From Bosea sp. RAC05 (GTDB lineage Bacteria > Pseudomonadota > Alphaproteobacteria > Rhizobiales > Beijerinckiaceae): a stretch of DNA of 64,000 nt. The stretch is taken from positions 3,830,001 through 3,894,000 of the forward strand of contig NZ_CP016464.1 in assembly GCF_001713455.1 (NCBI RefSeq). Reading direction: 5' to 3'. Shown here in pieces: positions 39,018 to 47,113 of the stretch (position 1 is the first letter of the stretch; every line of letters begins with the position of its first letter). The notes under the pieces were generated by a model. The model was not told where the DNA came from. It did no database searches and worked only from the letters and a program-made list of their open reading frames with translations. The position numbers were made by a program, and so were the translations under genes.

Positions 39018-41966
39018 TCACGAGGGGGAGAGGTTGAAGGCGAGGTCACGCTGCTGGCGAGTCACCTCGACCATTCCTGTATCGCGCGGCGCGAGGCGGC
39101 CTTCTTCGGCCAGACGAAGCGCGATGGCGTGGGCGGCTGCCCAATTCCGACGCGGGTCATCGCCAGCCTGCGCCAATTTCGCATGGCTGACAATCAGGTC
39201 GCGCTGCCAGCCGGCATTGCTGGGATCGGCGTCCGACAGGGCCTGCCGAATCGTGAGGCCCGCCCGATAATTCGCCAGCGCCCCGGTGAGGTCACCCTGC
39301 GCAACCTGCACGTTGCCGATTTTGTCGAACGAGACCGAGAGATCGCGCCGCCAGCCGGCGTTGCCGGGATCGGCGCCCGACAGGGCCTGCGCGATCGTGA
39401 GCCCCGCCCGATAATTCGCCAGCGCCCCGGTGAGGTCACCCTGCGCAACCTGCACGTTGCCGATTTTGTCGAACGAGACCGAGAGATCGCGCCGCCAGCC
39501 GGCGTTGCCGGGATCGGCGCCCGACAGGGCCTGCGCGATCGTGAGCCCCGCCCGATAATTCGCCAGCGCCCCGGTGAGGTCACCCTGCGCAACCTGCACG
39601 TTGCCGATTTTGTCGAACGAGACCGAGAGATCGCGCCGCCAGCCGACGTTGCCGGGATCGAAGTCCGACAGGGCCTGCCGAATCGTGAGGCCCGCCCGAT
39701 AATTCGCCAGCGCCCCGGTGAGGTCACCCTGCGCAACCTGCACGTTGCCGATTTTGTCGAACGAGACCGAGAGATCGCGCCGCCAGCCGGCGTTGCCGGG
39801 ATCGGCGCCCGACAGGGCCTGCGCGATCGTCAGCCCCGCCCGATAACTCGCCAGCGCCCCGGTGAGGTCACCCTGCGCAAACTGCACGTCGCCGATCTTG
39901 TCGAACGAGACCGAGAGATCGCGCCGCCAGCCGGCGTTGCCGGGATCGGCGCCCGACAGGGCCTGCGCGATCGTCAGCCCCGCCCGATAACTCGCCAGCG
40001 CCCCGGTGAGGTCACCCTGCGCAAACTGCACGTCGCCGATCTTGTCGAACGAGACCGAGAGATCGCGCCGCCAGCCGACGTTGCCGGGATCGGAGTCCGA
40101 CAGGGCCTGCCGAATCGTGAGCCCCGCCCGATAATTCGCCAGCGCCCCGGCGAGGTCACCCTGCGCAATCTGCACGTCGCCGACCTTGATGTAGGAAACC
40201 GAGAGATCGCGCCGCCAGACGGCGTTGCCGGGATCGGCGCCCGACAGGGCCTGCGCGATCGTCAGCCCCGCCCGATAACTCGCCAGCGCCCCGGTGAGGT
40301 CACCCTGCGCAAACTGCACGTCGCCGATCTTCTCGAACGAGACCGAGAGATCGCGCCGCCAGCCGACGTTGCCGGGATCGGAGTCCGACAGGGCCTGCCG
40401 AATCGTGAGCCCCGCCCGATAATTCGCCAGCGCCCCGGCGAGGTCACCCTGCGCAATCTGCACGTCGCCGATCTTGATGTAGGAAACCGAGAGATCGCGC
40501 CGCCAGACGGCGTTGCCGGGATCGGAGTCCGACAGGGCCTGCGTGATCGTCAGCCCCGCCCGAATATTCGCCAGCGCCCCGGTGAGGTCACCCTGCGCAA
40601 CCTGCACGTCGCCGATCCTGTCGAACGAGACCGAGAGGTCGCGCCGCCAGACGGCGTTGCCCAAATCGGACGCGGACAGCCGCTCGGCAATCTCCAGCCC
40701 CTTGCAAAAGCTCGTTAGCGCCCCGGCGAGATCCCCCTGCGCCACCTGAACGTCGCCGATCTTGTTATAGGAAACCGAGAGGTCGCGCTCGTCGCCAGTG
40801 CGTTCTGCGGCCTCACCGCCCGCGCGATAACGGGACAGGGCCGCCTGCGTGCTGCCGATCAAAAGGTAACTATCGCCGCATTGGAAGCACAGCCACGGAT
40901 CGTCCGGGTCGAGCCTGATTGCTTCCGCCAACGCCTCGATTGCTTCGGTATGGCGATAGGTCAGCGACAGGAAATCCGCTTCCTCCTTGAGAAGCGCAGC
41001 CTCAGCGCGCTGGCGCGCCAGCCGCTCCTCGCGCAGATGCGCGCGTCCCTCGCGCAATATGCCGACGGCTCTTTGCACATCGGGCGCGACATCACGCGCC
41101 TGACGGATCGTGGCGTCGACATCCGCGCCCTGGTTGGTGGGCACAACGGGTTCGTGCTGCTTGGCGAGCAGGCCTTCAATGGCCTCGAGTGCCTTTGCCG
41201 GCCATTCAGCCTGCGGAACATGCGCGATCTGCAAAGCCTCGACGATCGATCTCAAGGCCTCAGCCTTGATGGCGGAGGGGTCCGGCAGCCTCGCCAGAAC
41301 CTCGGCCAGCATCGCCTGTGATACGCCATGCGCCGCGCGGGATTCGTCGGCCGCCCGGTCGATCTTGTCGCCGAGAACGGCAATCTCAACAGATAACCCG
41401 GTCGTGCGCCTCAGCAACTCCCGATCGACCGCGCCACCGAGACTGGCCAAAAACGCTTTGTCAGAGAGCGCCGTTTCGACCGCGCGAAAGAAGATCTCAC
41501 GCGCCAGCGGCCGCGCCTCGCGGTTCTCGTCCCCCTCGCGAAAGCAGGGTTCGAAGCGCGCGAGCGACGCGACGAGATAATCGGCGATCTTGTCTGCGGC
41601 CAAGTCGCCGCGCGCGAAGTCTCCGGGCGAAACCAGCATCCGGTCGAGACCGGCCGCAAAGCACTGCAGCGCATGATCGAGGTTCTGCTGGACGATGGCG
41701 GGATCGCGATTGCGCGGCGAGCGTGCGCGCTCGTCGATGGCTTGTTCGACCTGATGGGCGATTCTGCGTGCAAAGGCAGAAAATGGCCCGGCCGCCGACG
41801 GCCCACCGAAAGCCTCGGCAATCTTGCCGCCGAGATCGGAGATGTCCTTGAACCCGGCATTGCCGAGCCCGCCAGTGACGATACCGCCGGCCGCGAGCGC
41901 GATGCCCGCGAGCTTCGTCAGCACTCCAAATTCAAGCCCCGCCACGCCCCATCGCCCCAGCCGCAC
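39018..41966 (-). CDS. Large TPR protein with 48-residue tandem repeats
   Basis: About 982 residues. A GTG at 41966 gives the longest form; GTG codons at 41945 or nearby are alternatives. Near the N-terminus a hydrophobic Gly/Ala segment (LTKLAGIALAAGGIVTGG) may anchor it. Residues about 40-330 form an unrecognised, mostly helical domain with no P-loop. One ordinary TPR (HTEAIEALAEAIRLDPDD) precedes eleven full 48-residue units of type RDLSVSFDKIGDVQ...AQGDLTGAL...PGNAGW, plus a partial one. Similar 48-residue units occur in many Rhizobiales proteins, sometimes fused to NB-ARC or TIR domains. Function unknown; a protein-binding scaffold is likely. Confidence 0.85.
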   Translation of the reverse strand: MRLGRWGVAGLEFGVLTKLAGIALAAGGIVTGGLGNAGFKDISDLGGKIAEAFGGPSAAGPFSAFARRIAHQVEQAIDERARSPRNRDPAIVQQNLDHALQCFAAGLDRMLVSPGDFARGDLAADKIADYLVASLARFEPCFREGDENREARPLAREIFFRAVETALSDKAFLASLGGAVDRELLRRTTGLSVEIAVLGDKIDRAADESRAAHGVSQAMLAEVLARLPDPSAIKAEALRSIVEALQIAHVPQAEWPAKALEAIEGLLAKQHEPVVPTNQGADVDATIRQARDVAPDVQRAVGILREGRAHLREERLARQRAEAALLKEEADFLSLTYRHTEAIEALAEAIRLDPDDPWLCFQCGDSYLLIGSTQAALSRYRAGGEAAERTGDERDLSVSYNKIGDVQVAQGDLAGALTSFCKGLEIAERLSASDLGNAVWRRDLSVSFDRIGDVQVAQGDLTGALANIRAGLTITQALSDSDPGNAVWRRDLSVSYIKIGDVQIAQGDLAGALANYRAGLTIRQALSDSDPGNVGWRRDLSVSFEKIGDVQFAQGDLTGALASYRAGLTIAQALSGADPGNAVWRRDLSVSYIKVGDVQIAQGDLAGALANYRAGLTIRQALSDSDPGNVGWRRDLSVSFDKIGDVQFAQGDLTGALASYRAGLTIAQALSGADPGNAGWRRDLSVSFDKIGDVQFAQGDLTGALASYRAGLTIAQALSGADPGNAGWRRDLSVSFDKIGNVQVAQGDLTGALANYRAGLTIRQALSDFDPGNVGWRRDLSVSFDKIGNVQVAQGDLTGALANYRAGLTIAQALSGADPGNAGWRRDLSVSFDKIGNVQVAQGDLTGALANYRAGLTIAQALSGADPGNAGWRRDLSVSFDKIGNVQVAQGDLTGALANYRAGLTIRQALSDADPSNAGWQRDLIVSHAKLAQAGDDPRRNWAAAHAIALRLAEEGRLAPRDTGMVEVTRQQRDLAFNLSPS
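39204..40787 (-). repeat. Eleven tandem 144-bp repeats inside the TPR gene
   Basis: Units of exactly 144 bp, listed from the 3-prime gene end: 39204-39347, 39348-39491 and so on to 40644-40787. Units 39348-39491 and 39492-39635 look identical in DNA, and so nearly do the two at 39780-40067. Units at 40068-40211 and 40356-40499 are almost the same, as if a 288-bp pair was copied. The outermost unit (40644-40787) is the most diverged. Confidence 0.92.
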
Positions 41967-42029
41967 AACCCAAGGTTAATGTCGAGCGGCTGGAAGCGGT
42001 TTGCAAGACCGTCGTCAGAGGAGGCGCCC

Positions 42030-43139
42030 TCAGCCGCGCGCCTCCAGCGCCTTGACGATCGCCTGGCCCATCTCGCTGGTCGAGACGGCGTTGGCGCCGG
42101 GCGCGGCGATGTCCTTGGTGCGGGTGCCGGAACCCAGCACGTCGGCGATCGCGCCTTCGAGACGGTCGGCGGCCTCGATCGCGCCGAAGGAGTAGCGCAG
42201 CGCCATCGCAAAGGAGCCGATCATCGCGATCGGGTTGGCCAGACCCTTGCCGGCGATGTCCGGCGCCGAGCCGTGGACGGGCTCGTAGAGCGCCTTGCGC
42301 TTGCCGGTGGCCGGATCCTCGGCGCCGAGCGAGGCGGAAGGAAGCATGCCCAGCGAGCCGGTCAGCATCGCCGCCACATCCGAGAGGATGTCGCCGAAGA
42401 GGTTGTCGGTGACGATGACGTCGTACTGCTTGGGCCAGCGCACCAGCTGCATGGCGCAGTTGTCGGCGAGCACATGCTCGAGCTCGACATCCGCATAGTC
42501 CTTGGCGTGCAGCGCGGTCACCGTCTGCTTCCAGAGCACGCCGGTCTTCATGACGTTGTGCTTCTCGGCCGAGGAGACCTTGTTGCGGCGCGTCCGCGCC
42601 AGCTCGAAGGCGACGCGGCAGATCCGGTCGATCTCGGGCGTCGTGTAGAGCTGCGTGTCGACGCCGCGCTTGGAGCCGTCCTCCAGCGTCACGATTTCCT
42701 TCGGCTCGCCAAAATACACGCCGCCGGTGAGCTCGCGCACGATCAGGATGTCGAGCCCCTCGACCACCTCGGGCTTCAGCGAGGAGGCCGAGGCCAGCGC
42801 CGGATAGCAGATCGCCGGGCGCAGGTTGGCGAACAGGCCGAGATCCTTGCGCAGGCGCAGCAGCCCGGCTTCCGGCCGGTGCTGATAGGGCACATCCGCC
42901 CATTTCGGGCCGCCGACGGCGCCGAAGAGCACGGCGTCCGCCTGCTGGGCGAGCTTCATGTCGCCTTCCGAGATCGCCTGCTTGTGGGCGTCATAGGCGG
43001 AGCCTCCGACGAGGCCCTTCTCGATCTCGAAGGAGGCGAGCCCCTGCTTGCCGAACCAGGAGACGATCGTCTCGACCTGCCCCATCACCTCGGGGCCGAT
43101 GCCGTCGCCGGGAAGCATCAGGAGCTTGTGGGTCGCCAT
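42030..43139 (-). CDS. leuB: 3-isopropylmalate dehydrogenase LeuB
   Basis: A 369-residue enzyme of leucine biosynthesis, oxidising and decarboxylating 3-isopropylmalate with NAD. Motifs are [14 protein letters not shown] at the N-terminus, [13 protein letters not shown] (substrate Arg residues), [42 protein letters not shown] (Mg-binding Asp) and [18 protein letters not shown] (NAD loop). Starts with MATHKLLML at 43139. Stands alone here without leuC or leuD. Confidence 0.97.
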   Translation of the reverse strand: MATHKLLMLPGDGIGPEVMGQVETIVSWFGKQGLASFEIEKGLVGGSAYDAHKQAISEGDMKLAQQADAVLFGAVGGPKWADVPYQHRPEAGLLRLRKDLGLFANLRPAICYPALASASSLKPEVVEGLDILIVRELTGGVYFGEPKEIVTLEDGSKRGVDTQLYTTPEIDRICRVAFELARTRRNKVSSAEKHNVMKTGVLWKQTVTALHAKDYADVELEHVLADNCAMQLVRWPKQYDVIVTDNLFGDILSDVAAMLTGSLGMLPSASLGAEDPATGKRKALYEPVHGSAPDIAGKGLANPIAMIGSFAMALRYSFGAIEAADRLEGAIADVLGSGTRTKDIAAPGANAVSTSEMGQAIVKALEARG

Positions 43140-43224
43140 GGTCGTCGCCTCGCCGTTTCTTGAACCTGCAATGGCGGCTGATTAGGGCGCACGTCCCCCG
43201 CATGCAAGCGGCGCGGACGCGATG

Positions 43225-43617
43225 TCAGGGCCGCGCCAGCCGCGCGGTCACCTCGATCTCGACCTTCATCTCGGGCTTCAGCAGCCCGGCCACGACATAG
43301 ATGCCCGCCGCCGGCCGCACCTCGCGGAAGACCTCGCCGCAGACGGCGAGCACCGGCTCGCAATAGGCCCGGTCGGTGACGAAATACTGCGCCCGCACCA
43401 CGCCGGCGAGCGAGGCGCCGGCCTCCTTCAGCACCGCCTCCAGTGTGCGGAAGATGTTGCGTGCCTGCTCGGCCGCATCCTCCGGCAGGGTCATGGTGAC
43501 GTAGTCATAGCCGGTGGTGCCGGAGACGAAGACGAGGTCGCCATCGATCACCGCGCGCGAATAGCCGAAGGCGGTCTCGAAGGGCGAGCCGGTGGAGATC
43601 AGGCGGCGGGTCATCAT
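43225..43617 (-). CDS. RidA family protein
   Basis: A 130-residue YjgF/RidA-type trimeric protein. AVIDGDLVFVSGTTGYD and AGASLAGVVRAQYFVTD are typical, and the Arg of the family's EVRPAAGIYVV loop (R in VRPA) is kept, though the canonical R105 motif is modified. It may hydrolyse reactive enamine/imine intermediates from PLP enzymes. Two consecutive ATG codons at 43617 and 43614 could serve as start. A palindromic repeat lies just upstream. Confidence 0.85.
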   Translation of the reverse strand: MMTRRLISTGSPFETAFGYSRAVIDGDLVFVSGTTGYDYVTMTLPEDAAEQARNIFRTLEAVLKEAGASLAGVVRAQYFVTDRAYCEPVLAVCGEVFREVRPAAGIYVVAGLLKPEMKVEIEVTARLARP

Positions 43618-43625
43618 GATTTTCC

Positions 43626-43700
43626 GTCATTCTCGGGCGAAGCGAAGCGCAGACCCGAGAATCCCGTGCAGGAGATGCTCGGGTCAAGCCCGAGCATGAC
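43626..43700. repeat. Palindromic intergenic repeat, GTCAT-TCTCGGG / GCTCGGG type
   Basis: 75 bp bounded by GTCATTCTCGGG and CGAGCATGAC, made of two hairpins; the right one is ATGCTCGGG-TCAAG-CCCGAGCAT. The same hairpin in inverse loop order is at 56056-56078. Fills the gap between ridA and the transglycosylase gene. Confidence 0.75.
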
Positions 43701-43707
43701 GCCGGAG

Positions 43708-44892
43708 CTAAACCCGCCCGCTCTTCAGCGCGCGCAGCACCTTCTCGCCCGGCCGTCCGGTCTGCGGCATGCCGATCTTGGCCTCGACCTCCCGGATCGC
43801 GGCGCGCGTCAGCGAGCCGACGGCGCCGTCCGGCTCGCCGACATTGTAGCCGCGCGCGATCAGGAGCCGCTGCAGTTCGCGGCGCTGCTCGCGCGACAGC
43901 GGCAGGTCGTCCGTCGGCCATTGCCCCTGCACGCCCGGCCGGCCGCGCAGCCGATCGGAGAGGAGCGAGATCGCCAGCGCGTAGGAATCCGCGCCATTGT
44001 AGCTGAAAGCCGCATCGTAATTCTTGAAGACGAGGAAGGCCGGGCCGTTGCGCCCCGCCGGCATCAGGAGCCCGGCATTGCCGGTGCCGTTGAGCGGGGA
44101 CCCGTCGAACTTGACGATGCCGCGCGCCGCCCAGGACGACACAGGCTGCTTCGGGTTGCGCCCCGTCGGGCCGGAATAGCCTGATGGCACCCGCACCTCG
44201 TAGCCCCAGGTCGCGCCGGTGACCCAGCCCGCCTTGTCCATGAAGTTGGCGGTGGAATGCAGCGCGTCGGGAATCGAGTCGACGAGGTCGCGCCGGCCGT
44301 CGCCGTCGCCGTCCACCGCGAGCCGCAGATAGGTCGTGGGGATGAACTGGGTGTGGCCGAAGGCACCCGCCCAGGAGCCGAACAGGCGTTCCGGCCGCAG
44401 ATCGCCGCGCTGGATGATCTGCAGCGTCGCCAGCAGCTCGCCCTTGAAGAAGGCGTTGCGGCGCGGCGCCAGGCAGGCGCCGGTGGAGAGCGCCTGCACC
44501 AGCGGCCAGCGCCCCTTGGCCTTGCCAAAATCGCTCTCGACGCCCCAGACGGCGGCGATGGTGTGACGGTCGACGCCGAAGCGCTGCTCGGCCGCGGCGA
44601 GCACCGCGGCGTGCTGGCGCATCATCGCGCGCCCTTCCGCGACCTTCTCCTCGTCGACCAGCGTGCCCAGGTAATCCCAGATCGGCGTCTTGAACTCCGG
44701 CTGGTTGTTCATCGCCTCGATGATCTTCATGTCCGGCTCGACGCCGGCCATGGCGCGGTCGAAGGTCGCGCCCGACACGCCCTTGGCGGCGGCCTCGCCG
44801 CGCAGGCCGGACAGGCAGGACTGGAAACTGCCCTGCGCCGAAGCGGCCGAGGCGATGAGGACGAGGGGCAGGGCCAGGATCGTTGCGCGCAT
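43708..44892 (-). CDS. Lytic murein transglycosylase, MltB-like with peptidoglycan-binding domain
   Basis: A 394-residue periplasmic enzyme. Signal peptide MRATILALPLVLIASAASAQG from the ATG at 44892. The SLT_2 domain (about 25-310) has the catalytic Glu in AAVWGVESDFGKAKG and FGSWAGAFGHTQFIPTTYLRLAVDGDGDGRRDL. A C-terminal PG_binding_1 domain (about 330-390) has LQRLLIARGYNVGEPDGAVGSLTRAAI. It cleaves glycan strands to 1,6-anhydromuropeptides, for wall remodelling. No lipobox, so it is soluble rather than a lipoprotein. Confidence 0.93.
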   Translation of the reverse strand: MRATILALPLVLIASAASAQGSFQSCLSGLRGEAAAKGVSGATFDRAMAGVEPDMKIIEAMNNQPEFKTPIWDYLGTLVDEEKVAEGRAMMRQHAAVLAAAEQRFGVDRHTIAAVWGVESDFGKAKGRWPLVQALSTGACLAPRRNAFFKGELLATLQIIQRGDLRPERLFGSWAGAFGHTQFIPTTYLRLAVDGDGDGRRDLVDSIPDALHSTANFMDKAGWVTGATWGYEVRVPSGYSGPTGRNPKQPVSSWAARGIVKFDGSPLNGTGNAGLLMPAGRNGPAFLVFKNYDAAFSYNGADSYALAISLLSDRLRGRPGVQGQWPTDDLPLSREQRRELQRLLIARGYNVGEPDGAVGSLTRAAIREVEAKIGMPQTGRPGEKVLRALKSGRV

Positions 44893-45018
44893 GGTCTCCA
44901 CCGAATCGCAGGAATGACGCAAAACTAGGGCGTGGCGGTTAAGAGAGGTTAACCATCGCCATGGCAGCGCGGCCCGGCGAATCCCGCTATGAGGGCGCGA
45001 GCCCCGCCGGAACCCGCC

Positions 45019-45279
45019 ATGTCGCCCGCCTCGATCGAAATCCTCGGCTTCGTCGCCGCCGCGCTCACCAGCCTGTGCTGGCTGCCCCAGGCCTGGCGCA
45101 CCATCCGCACCCGCGACACCAAGGCGATCTCGCTCTGGACGCAGTCGCTCTTCGCGGCCGGCACGGCGCTGTGGCTGACCTATGGCCTGCAGATCGGCTC
45201 CTGGCCGGTCGTCTTCGCCAATGCGCTGACGCTCTGCCTCGTGCTGCTCATCCTCTCGATGAAGCTGCGCTTCGGCTGA
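45019..45279 (+). CDS. SemiSWEET family sugar transporter
   Basis: An 86-residue three-helix membrane protein that dimerises to form a transporter. IEILGFVAAALTSLCWLPQAWRTIRTRDTKAIS has the PQ-loop motif after helix 1; GTALWLTYGLQIGSWPVVFANALTL follows with the substrate-site Asn (FAN). The ATG at 45019 follows a run without strong SD. Probably transports sugars; the substrate is unknown. Confidence 0.9.
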   Translation: MSPASIEILGFVAAALTSLCWLPQAWRTIRTRDTKAISLWTQSLFAAGTALWLTYGLQIGSWPVVFANALTLCLVLLILSMKLRFG

Positions 45280-45346
45280 GCCGAGGCTCCGGCCGGAACA
45301 GACCCGATCGCCGGGCGTTTCCGGCCTCGCCACGGGAAGAACCGCG

Positions 45347-45703
45347 ATGCCCTCCCTCACCACGGCCCATGTCCTGCCGATCCTCCTGCTGATCGGCTCC
45401 AACGTCTTCATGACCTTCGCCTGGTATGGCCATCTCAGCTACAAGAGCACGGCGATCGGCCTCGCCATCCTCGCGAGCTGGATGATCGCGCTGCCGGAAT
45501 ACATGCTGGCCGTGCCGGCCAACCGCATCGGCTCGGCGGTCTATTCCACCGCCGAGCTCAAGACGATGCAGGAGGTCATCACCCTCCTTGTCTTCGCCGG
45601 CTTCTCGGTGTTCTGGCTGAAGGAAAGCCTGACCTGGAACCACGCCATCGGCTTTGCGCTGATCGCGGCCGGCGCCTTCTTCATCTTCCACGCCAAGGGC
45701 TGA
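45347..45703 (+). CDS. DMT family protein (DUF486)
   Basis: A 118-residue protein with four helices. LLLIGSNVFMTFAWYGHL, ALPEYMLAVPANRIGSAVYSTAELKTMQEVITL and FSVFWLKESLTWNHAIGFALI are the DUF486 pattern, a half-size relative of EamA/drug-metabolite transporters. Function unknown. Confidence 0.9.
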   Translation: MPSLTTAHVLPILLLIGSNVFMTFAWYGHLSYKSTAIGLAILASWMIALPEYMLAVPANRIGSAVYSTAELKTMQEVITLLVFAGFSVFWLKESLTWNHAIGFALIAAGAFFIFHAKG

Positions 45704-45773
45704 TCCCAGGGCGAGCGCTGATCAAAGCCGATCCCGGGGTGACAGCGCTGTGCCGCTTGGTCACAGTGGCGCC

Positions 45774-46550
45774 ATGGATCAGCACGCGACACCCGCCCTC
45801 CCCTTCTCCGGCCACGACGCGGTCGAGGCCTATCTCGCCTCGGGCTACGACCAGGTCGTCGGCATGTCCTCGCGCTTTGCCGCCGCGATCTGCGCGCGGC
45901 TGCTGCGGCTGCAGACGGAGGAAGGCGTGCACGGCCCCATCGCCGAGATCGGCGCCTTCGAGGGCCGCTTCTTCATTGCGCTCGCCCACGCGCTCGAGCA
46001 GGACGAAATCGCGCTGGCGCTCGACATCTTCTCCTGGCCCGACCCCGGCGTGGAGCAGCGCTTCGAGGCCAATTGCGCCCGCCACGGCATCGGCCCCGAG
46101 CGCCGCCGCACGATCAAGGGCGATGCCGGCGCGATGGCACCCGCAGACCTCCTCGCCAAGGCCGGCGGCGTGCCCTTGCGCTTCATCCACATCGACGGCG
46201 AGCATTCCCGCGCCGCGCTCGGCCGCGACCTCGCGCTGGCGACCGCCTGCCTCGCCGAGGGCGGGCTGATCGTCCTCGACGACATGCTCCACCCCGGCTA
46301 CCCGACGCTGATGGTCGCGGTGCAGGCCTATCTCGAGGCCAATCCCGACATCGTCCCGCTCTGCGTCATCGACCGCGAGACGATCGTCGGCGCGACCAAG
46401 TTCGTGCTCTGCCAGCGCGCCTGGTTCGAGCGCTACCAGTCCCGCCTGCTGGAGATCTTCAAGGACTTCATCTGGCCGCTGGGCGCCGATTTCGAGCCGC
46501 ACTGGTGCCTGGTGCTGTCGCAGGACACCCGGCTGGCGGAGATCGTTTGA
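45774..46550 (+). CDS. Class I SAM-dependent methyltransferase (Methyltransf_24 type)
   Basis: A 258-residue protein starting at the ATG at 45774 (MDQHATPALPFSG). PIAEIGAFEGRFFIALAHAL is motif I, LALDIFSWPDPGV motif II, FIHIDGEHSRAALGRDLAL the family's DGxHxY-like segment, and EGGLIVLDDMLHPGYPTL motif IV. Such proteins often modify sugars or cell-surface compounds. The substrate is unknown. Confidence 0.82.
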   Translation: MDQHATPALPFSGHDAVEAYLASGYDQVVGMSSRFAAAICARLLRLQTEEGVHGPIAEIGAFEGRFFIALAHALEQDEIALALDIFSWPDPGVEQRFEANCARHGIGPERRRTIKGDAGAMAPADLLAKAGGVPLRFIHIDGEHSRAALGRDLALATACLAEGGLIVLDDMLHPGYPTLMVAVQAYLEANPDIVPLCVIDRETIVGATKFVLCQRAWFERYQSRLLEIFKDFIWPLGADFEPHWCLVLSQDTRLAEIV

Positions 46551-46647
46551 GGGACGCGTCCCATGCGTGATCGCGGACGCGGCACGGCGTGACGAACGAC
46601 AGGCGCTGGCTAGCACCGGCTGCGATGGAGCATCGATCGCTGAGGTT

Positions 46648-46824
46648 TTACTCGAAGACCTGGATCAACGAGGCAACCAGCAGCGAGGATACGCCGAACC
46701 CTGCAAACAGAAGCAGAAACATCAGCGTCTGGCACAGCGGCGCCAGCAGGCCTTGGGGACGCCGAGCGACACTCTCGCTGAGGCCACAGGCTCCATTGGC
46801 GGTGCAAGGCTCCTGAAACATCAT
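46648..46824 (-). CDS. Tiny single-helix membrane protein
   Basis: 58 residues from an ATG pair at 46824/46821. MMFQEPCTANGACGLSES is followed by a long hydrophobic helix (LCQTLMFLLLFAGFGVSSLL). Its ATG overlaps the TGA of the gene before it (ATGA at 46821-46824), which strongly suggests coupled translation and hence a real gene. Family not recognised. Its function may be tied to the divergent DUF6502-DUF5666 operon or be independent. Confidence 0.55.
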   Translation of the reverse strand: MMFQEPCTANGACGLSESVARRPQGLLAPLCQTLMFLLLFAGFGVSSLLVASLIQVFE

Positions 46825-46994
46825 GGGTGCAAGGCGCCGTTCAGCAAAAACATGGCGTAGGGCGTCGACAGCGCGATGACGCAGCAGAGGGCTCGCCCCA
46901 GCAGACAGGCCGTTTCCGATCGTCTCGCGACAAATGCCGAACGTTTATGGGGGCTGAGCCAGTGGGACGGCCGGCTCGAGAGGGAGATCTGCAT
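46821..46994 (-). CDS. Tiny membrane protein upstream of the one above
   Basis: 57 residues from the ATG at 46994 (MQISLSSRPSHWLSP), a basic N-terminal half then a helix GRALCCVIALSTPYAMFLL ending NGALHP. It overlaps the following tiny gene by 4 bases. A GTGGGA dyad lies 15 bp upstream of its start, in its own promoter region. I do not recognise a family. Confidence 0.5.
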   Translation of the reverse strand: MQISLSSRPSHWLSPHKRSAFVARRSETACLLGRALCCVIALSTPYAMFLLNGALHP

Positions 46995-47007
46995 CAGCGA
47001 CAACTCG

Positions 47008-47028
47008 AAGTGGGAATAATTCCCACTT
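47008..47028. promoter_or_regulatory. Operator-like dyad 1, GTGGGA-N5-TCCCAC
   Basis: AAGTGGGAA 47008-47016 and TTCCCACTT 47020-47028 form a perfect 9-bp palindrome with a 3-base centre. It lies between the divergent tiny gene pair and the DUF6502 gene. Core GTGGGA starts at 47010. Confidence 0.65.
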
Positions 47029-47069
47029 ATTCCAGATTGCCGAGGCTGGCAATATCGTTTCGCAAAAAT

Positions 47070-47086
47070 GTGGGATTGTGTCCCAC
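47070..47086. promoter_or_regulatory. Operator-like dyad 2, GTGGGA-N5-TCCCAC
   Basis: GTGGGA 47070-47075, 5 bases, TCCCAC 47081-47086: the same core as dyad 1 and exactly 60 bp from it, about six helical turns, so both would face the same side of the DNA. It is 28 bp before the DUF6502 start. Confidence 0.65.
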
Positions 47087-47113
47087 GTAAATCGAGGATA
47101 CCTCGATCACGCG

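Noticed and set aside
38868..40718. Long open frame of about 616 codons on the plus strand with internal repeats
   Set aside because: It is antisense to the TPR gene. The 144-bp unit is divisible by 3, so a stop-free opposite frame is repeated automatically. The product has no plausible domain and the minus-strand protein is a recognisable TPR.
39204..40787. Regular repeats as a CRISPR array
   Set aside because: Units are directly adjacent 144-bp coding repeats without spacers and keep the reading frame.
46567..46860. Plus-strand 97-codon open frame
   Set aside because: Gln/Arg/Ala-rich with no domain; opposite to two overlapping minus-strand frames with hydrophobic helices and ATGA coupling, which are better candidates.
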